This document shows positions 6,948 to 15,148 of a stretch of DNA of 49,563 bases, one piece after another (position 1 is the stretch's first letter; each line of letters opens with the position of its first letter). The translations under genes were made by a program, and so were the position numbers. This DNA comes from CAMTWB01 sp037441775. GTDB lineage: Bacteria > Desulfobacterota > Syntrophia > Syntrophales > CAMTWB01. The notes under the pieces are model-generated. The model saw nothing but the letters and a program-made list of their open reading frames with translations, searched no databases and was not told where the DNA came from. The stretch covers positions 1 to 49,563 of the forward strand of contig JBBIRO010000020.1 in the NCBI GenBank assembly GCA_037441775.1. Direction: 5' to 3'.

Positions 6948-9533
6948 GTGACCCGTTCACAAGACACGCTGCACGGAGGCGGGATATTTTTATTTGTTCT
7001 CGCCCTGTTGCTGGCCTTTTCCATTTACCTCGTTTCCAATTCCACGGCGCAGGAGATAGCCGCCGCCTCTTCTTCCCCGCCTCCTGCCGCCTCCGACCCG
7101 GCCAGAGCGGAGCTGGCCGCGGCCTTCCCCCGCTCACTCGACGGCACCGTTTCGTTGGTGGTTAGCATTTCCGTCAACACCGAAACCAGGGGCGATTTTT
7201 TCGTCGAACTCGACGAGCAGGGACAACTGTTTCTCCGCCGGGACGACGTCGTGGACGTCCTGAGGCTCTACTTCGCGGCCGACCAGACTGTGCTTATCCG
7301 CAAGGAGCCGTTCATTCCGCTTGGCGCCCTCCGCGACGTTCGGTATTCCTTCGATGAAAAAACCCTCGTTCTGGTCATCCTGGGAAAGGCCAGAGAGACG
7401 CGCAAAACGGCCATAGATATGTACCCGCTTCCGTCAAGGCCGAAGGACGTCTATTATCCTCGGGAGCAGAGCGCCTTTCTCAATTACGGTTTAAACTACT
7501 CCCAGGCCAACCCCGGGGGATTCCAGTCCTTCAGCGTCTCCAATAAACTTGGACTTCGCGCCGGGGATGTTTTCTTCATCTCCGATTCACTCTATACGAA
7601 AACCGAGAAAAGCGATAAATTTGTGCGGCTCTCAAGCAATGCCACTTATGAACGGCGCGACGACCTCCAATGGCTCGTGCTGGGAGACCAGTTTGCCAAT
7701 TCCGGCGACCTGGGAAGCACGCTCAACATTGGCGGCCTGGGCTTTTCCAAGGTCTATAGTTTGGACCCCTATTTTATCACCCAACCGCTTTTCAACCTCG
7801 GGGGAGTCACGGCCTTCCCTTCCCGGGCCGAAATCTATCTGGACGGCGTGCTGGTGGGCAAGCACGCGATCGCCCCCGGTCCCTTCGAGCTGAAAAATAT
7901 CTACGCTACGGGAGGCGCGCGCCGTCTGGAGGTCCTGCTTATAGACCCCTTCGGCAACGAAGAGCGGATTTCCTATCCCCTCTATTTCAGCGCGCTCCTG
8001 CTGCGGCAAGGGCTCCACGAGTACGGTTACCACGCGGGGTTCCTCCGGGAGCGGTACGGGGTGGAGAGCAATGATTACGGCAAACCGGCCTTTTCCGCCT
8101 TTCATCGCTACGGCGTGACCAGCTCTCTGAATGTGGGTGTGCGGGCGGAAGGCGGCGACGACATCTACAATATTGGCCTCTTATCTTCTTTTCTTCTGCC
8201 CCGGGCCGGCAGCTTCTCCGTCTCCCTGGCCGGCAGCGCCGCAAACGGCCAAGGGGGGATGGCCGGCTCTTTCCACCACTCCTACCAGCGCGGCAGTTTC
8301 AGCGCCAATCTGCTGCTGCGGGGATTTTCCCGGGAGTATGCCACGGTGGGAAACCCCCTTCCCGCCGACCCGACTAAATATGAAATGAATGTCGGGGCAG
8401 GCTTTTTGTGGCAACCGCTGGGAAGCTTTTCCCTGTCCTATTCCGAGCGGGAGACCTACAACGGGTCAAATACCAGGGTCGCGTCCGCCTCCTTTTCCCG
8501 TGCGCTCTCCCGTGCGGCGAGTCTCTACCTGACCGCTTCGGCCACCCGGCAGGTGGATTGGGCCTACAGTTTTTTTGCCGGTCTCAACTTCAACTTTGCC
8601 AAGGTTTATCGCGGCGCTGCCCAGTTCAGCAGGACCGATGGCGCCAATACGCAAGCCCTGCAAGTGCAGAAAGACGTTCCCCGGGGAGAAGGGCTGACCT
8701 ACCGGGCCTCGCTCAACCGGTCGGAGACTGGTACAACCACCGCCTATTCCCTGAACCCCTACCTCCAATACAACGCCAGATACGGCATCTACGCCCTCGA
8801 TGCCAGCATCAGGAATACTGCCGGCGACACCCTCGAAGCGTATAATCTTTCCGCCGCCGGGTCGCTCGTGTATGCAGGCGGGTTTTACGGGCTCTCGCGG
8901 CCCGTCGGCGACAGCTTCGGTATCGTCATAGTGGATAAATTGCCGCAGGCGAAGGTGTTCAGCAACGGCCAGGAGATCGGCGAGACAGATGCCCGGGGGA
9001 TCATGGTCATACCCACGCTGGCCTCTTACGGGCGCAACCTGATCACCCTGGATGTGAAAAACGTCCCGCTGGATTACAGCATCTCGGGCGTGAACAGGAA
9101 ATTATCTCCCTCCTTGTGGAGCGGATCCTGCATCTCATTCGAGGCCCTCAAGGTGCAGGCGGTAACGGGAACGTTACTGGTAAATAACGGCGACAAAAAA
9201 ACACCCCTGGAATACGTGGATACATCCCTGCAAGTGGGCGACCGGGAAATTATCTTCCCCACGGGCAAAGGCGGAGAATTTTATCTGGAAAATATCCTGC
9301 CCGCCGATCCCGCGCCAGGGGCGAAGGATGACCTTAGCTGCAGCGCCATCGCCCAACGGATAAAATCCGGGGGCAATTATATACCGCCGGGCCGCTATCG
9401 CGGCCGGGGCGATTTCGCCGGGACCAAATGCGAATTCTTCATTACTTTTCCCATCACAGAAGAAGTCATTACGGAGTTGGGAGAAGTTAAATGCGTGATT
9501 CCGCAAGAGGCTAAAATTGTGCGAAACAAATAA
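6948..9533 (+). CDS. Outer-membrane usher protein (PapC/FimD family)
   Basis: Forms the outer-membrane pore that recruits chaperone-subunit complexes and polymerises the pilus. The frame is open from 6891, but GTG at 6948 is the likely start: AAGGA (6935-6939) is suitably spaced, translation would couple to the chaperone stop, and the product then opens with a signal/membrane segment (GGGIFLFVLALLLAFSIYLV). The 861-residue length fits the family. N-terminal usher domain, a barrel with many aromatic strands, a plug-like segment (PSRAEIYLDGVLVGKHAIAPG) and C-terminal domains (KVFSNGQEIGETDARG and later a beta domain with Cys residues) are recognisable. Immediately after the stop the sequence becomes repeat-like. 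Confidence 0.9.
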   Translation: MTRSQDTLHGGGIFLFVLALLLAFSIYLVSNSTAQEIAAASSSPPPAASDPARAELAAAFPRSLDGTVSLVVSISVNTETRGDFFVELDEQGQLFLRRDDVVDVLRLYFAADQTVLIRKEPFIPLGALRDVRYSFDEKTLVLVILGKARETRKTAIDMYPLPSRPKDVYYPREQSAFLNYGLNYSQANPGGFQSFSVSNKLGLRAGDVFFISDSLYTKTEKSDKFVRLSSNATYERRDDLQWLVLGDQFANSGDLGSTLNIGGLGFSKVYSLDPYFITQPLFNLGGVTAFPSRAEIYLDGVLVGKHAIAPGPFELKNIYATGGARRLEVLLIDPFGNEERISYPLYFSALLLRQGLHEYGYHAGFLRERYGVESNDYGKPAFSAFHRYGVTSSLNVGVRAEGGDDIYNIGLLSSFLLPRAGSFSVSLAGSAANGQGGMAGSFHHSYQRGSFSANLLLRGFSREYATVGNPLPADPTKYEMNVGAGFLWQPLGSFSLSYSERETYNGSNTRVASASFSRALSRAASLYLTASATRQVDWAYSFFAGLNFNFAKVYRGAAQFSRTDGANTQALQVQKDVPRGEGLTYRASLNRSETGTTTAYSLNPYLQYNARYGIYALDASIRNTAGDTLEAYNLSAAGSLVYAGGFYGLSRPVGDSFGIVIVDKLPQAKVFSNGQEIGETDARGIMVIPTLASYGRNLITLDVKNVPLDYSISGVNRKLSPSLWSGSCISFEALKVQAVTGTLLVNNGDKKTPLEYVDTSLQVGDREIIFPTGKGGEFYLENILPADPAPGAKDDLSCSAIAQRIKSGGNYIPPGRYRGRGDFAGTKCEFFITFPITEEVITELGEVKCVIPQEAKIVRNK

Positions 9534-9563
9534 GCTGTTTGAAATGTTTGCCGATACATTGAG
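9523..9563 (+). repeat. 41-bp segment similar to 12080-12120
   Basis: The end of the usher gene and the bases after it closely match 12080-12120 (about 80 percent identity by eye, including gaaacaaata and tttgccg). The similarity stops just where the IS-like terminal sequence starts at 9561. Confidence 0.45.
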
Positions 9564-9660
9564 ACCTTTGCGCAACCTGCTGCGTTCATCATTTTTATTT
9601 CGCCATTGGAGAGGCGATTTCATGCCGGTAATAGAGGGTTGTTGGAGTAGCCCCCGTTTC
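9561..9660 (+). mobile_element. IS5-like terminal sequence, element remnant
   Basis: GAGACCTTTGCGCAA at 9561-9575 matches the form of terminal inverted repeats found on many IS5-family elements. No transposase frame and no matching opposite end are visible; the sequence runs into an assembly gap at 9661. It may be one end of an insertion sequence collapsed during assembly, or a MITE-like remnant. Assignment rests on the terminal motif only. Confidence 0.4.
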
Positions 9661-9815
9661 NNNNNNNNNNNNNNNNNNNNNNNNNNNNNNNNNNNNNNNN
9701 NNNNNNNNNNNNNNNNNNNNNNNNNNNNNNNNNNNNNNNNNNNNNNNNNNNNNNNNNNNNTTGGAGAGGCGATTTCATGCCGGTAATAGAGGGTTGTTGG
9801 AGTAGCCCCCGTTTC
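9606..9815. repeat. 55-bp identical sequences flanking the gap
   Basis: Positions 9606-9660 and 9761-9815 are identical over 55 bases on either side of the 100-N run. The contig ends therefore overlap, which is what a de Bruijn assembler leaves at a repeat node. The gap may have no real length or may hide further repeat copies. Confidence 0.9.
9661..9760. other. Assembly gap (100 N)
   Basis: A run of exactly 100 N, a common placeholder length for a gap of unknown size. Confidence 0.98.
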
Positions 9816-9847
9816 TGCCGGATGGAGTAGCCCCCGTTTCAGCCGGA
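9798..9847. repeat. Two tandem 25-bp units
   Basis: TGGAGTAGCCCCCGTTTC plus TGCCGGA (9798-9822) is followed immediately by the same 25-bp unit with one T-to-A change (9823-9847). The left contig end stops inside the same unit, so more copies may sit in the gap. Confidence 0.75.
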
Positions 9848-10122
9848 CACCTGAGTAGTGGAAATAAGTTGTAGTTATAGATATAGTCATACAACTACCA
9901 TGAGGGAGCAGTTGTCGATTGGACCAGTTGGAATAATCACATCTGTACATCGACCCGGGCGATGGGCGCCCGGGAAGAACGTAAGCTTTCCCCAAAAGGC
10001 CTGACTCCGATATAGAAACCTTGCCGGTCGATCTGGATGTTAAGATTTCTCGCTTCGTTCGAAATGACAATACGCAACCGCAGTTATGAGCCACTGCACT
10101 TAGTTGGGAATCTGCTGACACC
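9848..10122. other. Non-coding region before the Kef-type antiporter
   Basis: About 275 bases with no credible gene. It contains a GC-rich hairpin, CCCGGGCG/CGCCCGGG (9954-9974), a 7-bp inverted repeat AGTTGTA/TACAACT (9867-9896) and a stretch near 10048 (tttctcgcttcgttcgaaat) resembling dispersed non-coding repeats of related genomes. Together with the preceding gap this makes 9534-10122 a repeat-rich junction. Confidence 0.5.
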
Positions 10123-11965
10123 ATGAAAAGAACAATCAGGTTATTTCCCCGTATCAGGTTGTTTGCCGCCGGGATTTTATTTATCCTGCCGTATGCTTCA
10201 CCTGCTGTGGCTGTAGCGGGCGGCGCTCCGTCCGATGGTCAATCAGTCATTGCCAATATTGCCATATGCATGATCGGGGCAAGCGTGCTCGGGATTATAA
10301 TGACCATGGCGCGCCAACCCGTCATTCTCGGACATATCTTAGCGGGGATCGTCATAGGGCCGATAGGGATAGGGTTGATTACAGGTCACGCCGATATTAT
10401 GACCATTTCTCAAATAGGACTTATTTTGCTTCTTTTCATGATCGGGCTCGAAATTGATCTGCACAAGATGTTTGAGTCCGGTAAACTTGTCATATTGCCC
10501 GGTCTTCTTCAGTTTCCCATCTGTGTCGTTCTCGGCTACGCCGCCTTTTACGTGATGGAGACTTTGGGGTTTAGCCTGCCGCCGGGGAGCTTCACTCGAC
10601 TATATTGCGCCATCGCAATCGCCATCAGCAGCACCATGATAGTGGTAAAGCTTTTGTATGACAAATTTGAGATGGATACTCTGGCCGGACGAATCACCGT
10701 CGGCATTCTCGTATTTCAGGATATCTGGGCTATTATTATTCTCGCGCTCCAGCCCAATCTTGCTGATCCGAACCTATTGGGAATATTGCGCACATTCCTG
10801 TCCGGCGCCCTATTGGTTGCCGCCGCATTCGTCGTCAGCAAACACATATTGCCCCACATTTTTCGTTCGGTGGCGAAACTGCCGGAGCTGCTGCTGGTGA
10901 TAAGCCTGGGCTGGTGTTTTCTGGTGGCGATGGTTGCCGCCCGTCCCGAGGTCGGCCTTTCCATGGAAATGGGCGCCCTCATTGCCGGTGTGTCTCTGGC
11001 TACCTTTCCGTATAACATGAACGTTATTGCCAAGGTTGTCAGCATACGGGACTTTTTTATAACGATTTTCTTTGTTTCTATCGGCATGCAAATTCCCGTA
11101 CCTGAGTTATCGGTTATCTTAACCGCCTTAAGTATTGCTGCTGTAGCGGTTATAGTGCGGCTGTTCGGGTATTTTCGGCATTCTCCATCCCCTCAGGGCG
11201 GGTCACAGGGTTTCCCTGCTTACGACTATCAATCTCAGCCAGGTCAGTGAGTTTTCGCTGGTCATTTTGACCATCGGCGTCGCGTACAATCATATCCCGG
11301 CGGATGCGGTTACTCCTCTTATATGGGTGTTTTCCATTTTGGCTGTCGCCTCTACATACCTCATCACGTACAGCCACAGGATCCAGCACTCCTTGAGCGG
11401 ACTTTTGAAATGGGCAGGATTGAAAGACATCCCGGCGTTCCGGGAAGAATATGAAGCGGGCGCGCAGCATCCGATAGTTGTCCTCGGATTTTACCGCGTC
11501 GCCAGTGCCTTTCTGGATGAAGCGGCAAGAAAAAACCGCCGCCTTCTTAAAATGATAAAGGTGATAGATTTCAACCCTCTGGTAAAGGAAAGGCTGGATG
11601 AGATGGGAGTCGCCTGTGTTTACGGAGACATAAGTAATCTGGACATTCTCCATCACGCCGACATTCACCATGCCCGCGTTATTCTGTGTTCAATCCCGGA
11701 TCAAATACTCAAGGGCACTACAAACCTGAAGCTGCTCCGTTTGGCTAAAAGTTTATGCCCCGATGCGAAAATTATCCTGACTGCCGAAGGGCAGGAGCAG
11801 GCGCGCCGGTTTTTTGAAGAGGGTGCCGATTACGTACTGGAGCCGGCGGCAATAGCGGGCGACCGGGCGCTGACAGTTATAGAAAAGGCCATGGACGATG
11901 CTCTGGGGGCTATGAAAGAGGAAGCTTTAATTGAGCTTGCCAACCGCAGGGAAGTTATAACCTGA
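10123..11965 (+). pseudogene. Kef-type cation:proton antiporter (CPA2), broken by one frameshift
   Basis: Two frames together give one CPA2 antiporter with a C-terminal RCK/TrkA-N domain. Frame one (10123-11250) holds the transmembrane exchanger, including QPVILGHILAGIVIGP and GLILLLFMIGLEIDL. Near 11163-11175 the sense moves by +1: the expected continuation (GILHPLRAGHRVSLLTT, then INLSQVSEFSLV) is present in the other frame and runs to 11965. Removing one base in the GGG at 11167-11169 restores a protein of about 613 residues. The RCK domain begins at HPIVVLGFYRVAS, where the usual glycine-rich nucleotide motif is degraded. It may be a true pseudogene or a one-base sequence error. A second, intact antiporter lies at 15149. 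Confidence 0.82.
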
Positions 11966-11968
11966 AAA

Positions 11969-11996
11969 ACTCCGCTATCGGTGACGGAGGTTTCTT
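11969..11996 (+). terminator. Possible terminator after the Kef-type antiporter
   Basis: CTCCG (11970-11974) pairs with CGGAG (11985-11989), extended by an imperfect AA/TT pairing, and is followed by gtttctt. It starts just after the antiporter stop codon. Confidence 0.5.
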
Positions 11997-12079
11997 AATG
12001 TCTCCCAGTTTATAAGAGCAGACGCCGTTTTTTCTGATATGGCCTGAAATTATCCGGACAATGCTATTTGCTTTTGATA

Positions 12080-12120
12080 GAAACAAATAACCTGCTTGAA
12101 ATATTTGCCGTTCAGTTGTA
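12080..12120 (+). repeat. 41-bp segment similar to 9523-9563
   Basis: Partner of the segment at the end of the usher gene. It lies in the non-coding leader of the next gene. Confidence 0.45.
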
Positions 12121-12211
12121 CACGTCTTACAGTCTCAATCAATCACAGATATGAATGGTGCATTGCCGCCATATGCGTAACACCTCTTACGACTAAAATT
12201 AGAGGTATTGT

Positions 12212-13312
12212 ATGAGCGCAGATAAAAACAAGAACCACTCACCCCGAAGGTTTGCCATGCGTCTTATCGGCAGAATTATGGTTGACGGCGGTTTTATCTC
12301 GCCGCAAGTGCTGGAAGCCGCCCTGAAGCGTCAACAAGAGACAAACGATAAAATAGGAGAAGTTCTGGTTCGCATGGGCGCGCTGAGTCCAATCGGACTT
12401 AAGGCCGTGCTCTCTGTGCAAAAAGATTTGTCGTCTCTCGAAGGCTCTCTTAGGGCTGCTGCCGGTACGCGAGAGCAACTCGGTCAGCTTTTGCTTAAAG
12501 CGGCAAGGATAACCACCGACCAACTTGACGCGGCGCTCAGAGAACAACGCGACACAGGGGAGCCGCTCGGTGAAATTCTCGTCCGGTCCGGGTTGCTCGA
12601 CAAAAATGAACTCCGGGCCGCCTTGACCTTTCAACGGCACCAGGGCGGCGATGCGCCGGTTTCGGAACGCTTCAGACTGGGCGAGCTGCTGGTGGCTACA
12701 GAACAAATCTCCCGGCAGCAGCTCGATTACGTTATCGCCCGTAAAAAAAATTCCCCCAAGAAAATCGGTGAAATTCTCGTTGAAGCGGGCTACCTCCAAC
12801 CGCAGCAAGTCAATTTCGGCCTCAGAATTCAGCATAAGCTGGTGAACGCAGCCCTTATTGCGGCCTTATCAATGGCTAATATAGTGGGGATTAATACGGC
12901 GCATGCCGGGGGGGCTTCGCTGGAGGGGAAAACAACTGTCAGCGCCACAGTTCTCGAGCGTACGAGTCTGAGGGTCCTAAGCCAGGTACAAGAGGTAGTC
13001 GTTACGGATGCCGATATCCTGCGCGGCTATGTGGAAATTCCCGCCGCCTCACGGGTTCATCTCAAGAGTAATAATGTGCAGGGGTGTTTACTGACCTTCG
13101 ATGTTTTAAGCGCTCCTGATGACGCTTTTAACACATATTATGTAGTCTTGGGCGGGCGGGAAGTCCAATTATCAAAAAGCGGGGGGTGGATCCATCATGC
13201 ATACGTGAGAGGAGGCGTCATATTGAACCTGGATTACCGCTTTAGCTTGTCCAAGGACGCCCAACCGGGAACTTACGGCTGGCCGCTTATGGTTTCCGTT
13301 CTGTCGAGATAG
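12212..13312 (+). CDS. Protein with three GspE-N/MshEN-like units and an exported C-terminal domain
   Basis: 366 residues, no named family recognised overall. Residues about 17-210 contain six copies of a short helical motif with consensus (R/K)-(L/I)-G-E-(I/L)-L-V-x-x-G-x-(L/I)...L..AL..Q, at about 17, 47, 89, 117, 157 and 187. They pair up as three units of the kind found at the N-terminus of GspE/PilB/MshE ATPases, where the MshEN form binds cyclic-di-GMP. A hydrophobic segment ending in AHA follows (about 211-232). The last 130 residues look like a beta sandwich ending in PGTYGWPLMVSVLS, a style seen in secreted pilin-like proteins. No ATPase domain is present. The start has AGAGG (12201-12205) upstream, and CCTCT (12183-12187) could pair with it. 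The role is unknown; a c-di-GMP-responsive surface protein is speculation. Confidence 0.75.
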   Translation: MSADKNKNHSPRRFAMRLIGRIMVDGGFISPQVLEAALKRQQETNDKIGEVLVRMGALSPIGLKAVLSVQKDLSSLEGSLRAAAGTREQLGQLLLKAARITTDQLDAALREQRDTGEPLGEILVRSGLLDKNELRAALTFQRHQGGDAPVSERFRLGELLVATEQISRQQLDYVIARKKNSPKKIGEILVEAGYLQPQQVNFGLRIQHKLVNAALIAALSMANIVGINTAHAGGASLEGKTTVSATVLERTSLRVLSQVQEVVVTDADILRGYVEIPAASRVHLKSNNVQGCLLTFDVLSAPDDAFNTYYVVLGGREVQLSKSGGWIHHAYVRGGVILNLDYRFSLSKDAQPGTYGWPLMVSVLSR

Positions 13313-13489
13313 CAAATGAGGCTGGCTTTTTAAAAAATGGTTTGAAACATGCTCCCCGGGGCTACAGGTATTTTTATTGATAAATATTTGATAAACGAAA
13401 ACGCGAAAGCACGCATAATCCAATAAGCGGGCGGCGCCGACAGGCGATGAGATTAGGGGTTATTGGGTTGTTTTCCACATTAGAAGCCT

Positions 13490-14899
13490 TTAAAGCCGTT
13501 CGATGTGGGCGATCGCCTTTTCCATTCGGCGAATTACCTCCGGCCTCCCCAGGGTAACCATGACCTCGTCTATTCCGGGGCTGACCGTTTTTCCCGTCAG
13601 GGCAACACGCAGCGGGGGAATGATTGCCTTGAGTTTAAGCTCTCGCTGTTGAGCAAAGGAGCGCAGAAAAGAGTCGATAGCCTCTTTGGAGAAGTTGTTC
13701 TGGGAGGGCAATTCTGCTGCGAGAGCTGTCAATATTGTCGCCGCATCCGGCTTCAGGAATTCTTCCGCGGCTTTTTCATCATAGCGCAAGTCGCTATGAA
13801 AATAAAATGTCCCGGCTTCGGCCAATTCCACCAGGGTCTTGACCCTGGGCTTCAAATCGGCCACTACGGCGCAGGCATATCCTCTGCTGCGTGGTTCTAT
13901 ATTTCTCCCCTTCCAGAAGGGCAGCATGTCGTCAACAAGCCGTTCGTTGTCGGCGGTCTTGATGTAGTGCTGGTTGAGCCACAAAAGCTTCTCCGGGTTG
14001 AAAATCGCCGCCGACTTGCCAACCGCCTCCAAGGTAAAGATGGAGATAAGTTCCTTCAGGTGGAAAATTTCCTGATCCCCGTACGACCAGCCCAGACGGA
14101 CCAGGTAATTTACCAGGGCTTCCGGCAGATAGCCCATTTCCTTATAAGCCATCACTGATGTTGCGCCGTGACGCTTGCTCAGGCGGGCCTTGTCCGCTCC
14201 CAGGATCATGGGCAAGTGGCCGAAGAACGGCACCTTGTATCCCAGGGCTTCATAGATGAGGATCTGCCGCGGGGTATTATTCAAATGGTCGTCGCCGCGG
14301 ATCACGTGGGTTATATTCATCAGTGCGTCGTCCACCACCACGGCGAAATTATAGGTGGGATAACCATCCGCCCTCTCGATTACGAGGTCGTCAAGCTCCT
14401 CATTATTGAAGGTCACCCGTCCCTTGATCAAATCATCCACCACCGTCGTCCCCTGATCCGGGCAACGGAAGCGAACCGCCACCCCGGGGCCCCTCTTGAG
14501 CCCCCTTTCCCGGCAGCGCCCCCCGTATTTTGGCTTGCGTCCGGCAGCCAGTTCCTCCTTCCGCCTTTCCTCCAGTTGCTCCGGGGTACAGTCGCAGCAA
14601 AACGCCTTACCTCCAACCAGGAGTTTTTCCACCATCTGCCGATGAATGTCGATTCGTTGCGCCTGAAAATAAGGGCCTTCGTCCCAGCTAAGACCAAGCC
14701 AGATCATGGCATCGAGAATAGCGCGGGTGGATTCCTCGGTTGAGCGCACCTGGTCGGTATCTTCAACCCGAAGGATGAAATCCCCCCCGTTACCGCGGCT
14801 GTATAGCCAGTTATAGAGCGCTGTTCTCGCCCCGCCGATATGGAGAAATCCCGTCGGGGAGGGGGCAAAGCGCGTTCTTGCTCTATTATTTCCAGACAA
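13490..14899 (-). CDS. gltX: Glutamyl-tRNA synthetase
   Basis: Class I aminoacyl-tRNA synthetase that charges tRNA-Glu (and in many bacteria tRNA-Gln) with glutamate. The 469-residue length is normal. The ATP signature HIGG is at residues 20-23 within TRFAPSPTGFLHIGGARTAL, and the KMSKS counterpart is ARLSKRHG. A zinc-site-like CDCTPEQLEERR segment lies at about 101-112. The C-terminal helical anticodon-binding region is complete. The gene stands alone on the minus strand between two plus-strand antiporter loci. A non-discriminating role is possible but not readable here. Confidence 0.96.
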   Translation of the reverse strand: MSGNNRARTRFAPSPTGFLHIGGARTALYNWLYSRGNGGDFILRVEDTDQVRSTEESTRAILDAMIWLGLSWDEGPYFQAQRIDIHRQMVEKLLVGGKAFCCDCTPEQLEERRKEELAAGRKPKYGGRCRERGLKRGPGVAVRFRCPDQGTTVVDDLIKGRVTFNNEELDDLVIERADGYPTYNFAVVVDDALMNITHVIRGDDHLNNTPRQILIYEALGYKVPFFGHLPMILGADKARLSKRHGATSVMAYKEMGYLPEALVNYLVRLGWSYGDQEIFHLKELISIFTLEAVGKSAAIFNPEKLLWLNQHYIKTADNERLVDDMLPFWKGRNIEPRSRGYACAVVADLKPRVKTLVELAEAGTFYFHSDLRYDEKAAEEFLKPDAATILTALAAELPSQNNFSKEAIDSFLRSFAQQRELKLKAIIPPLRVALTGKTVSPGIDEVMVTLGRPEVIRRMEKAIAHIERL

Positions 14900-15148
14900 T
14901 TGTTATTTCCCTTTCCAACCGAAATTACGACGTTATTTTTTCGCTGCTTATATTGTTCAGGGGTATTTCTGTCAAGAAGCATTTCTGTACTGACGTTATT
15001 ACATACTGACGTTATTAAGTTGACAGCGTCCCCATTCCTCTTTAATATGACATATGAAAATGTGACCCCGTGTACCGCCATATATCCCGGCGAAGACGGG
15101 CTCTCGCGGCCGTCTTGATCCGTTTTCGGTGAATGGCGAGGATTTGAG

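Noticed and set aside
6137..7024. 295-codon minus-strand frame opposite the pilus chaperone
   Set aside because: Antisense shadow. The plus-strand chaperone has clear family motifs.
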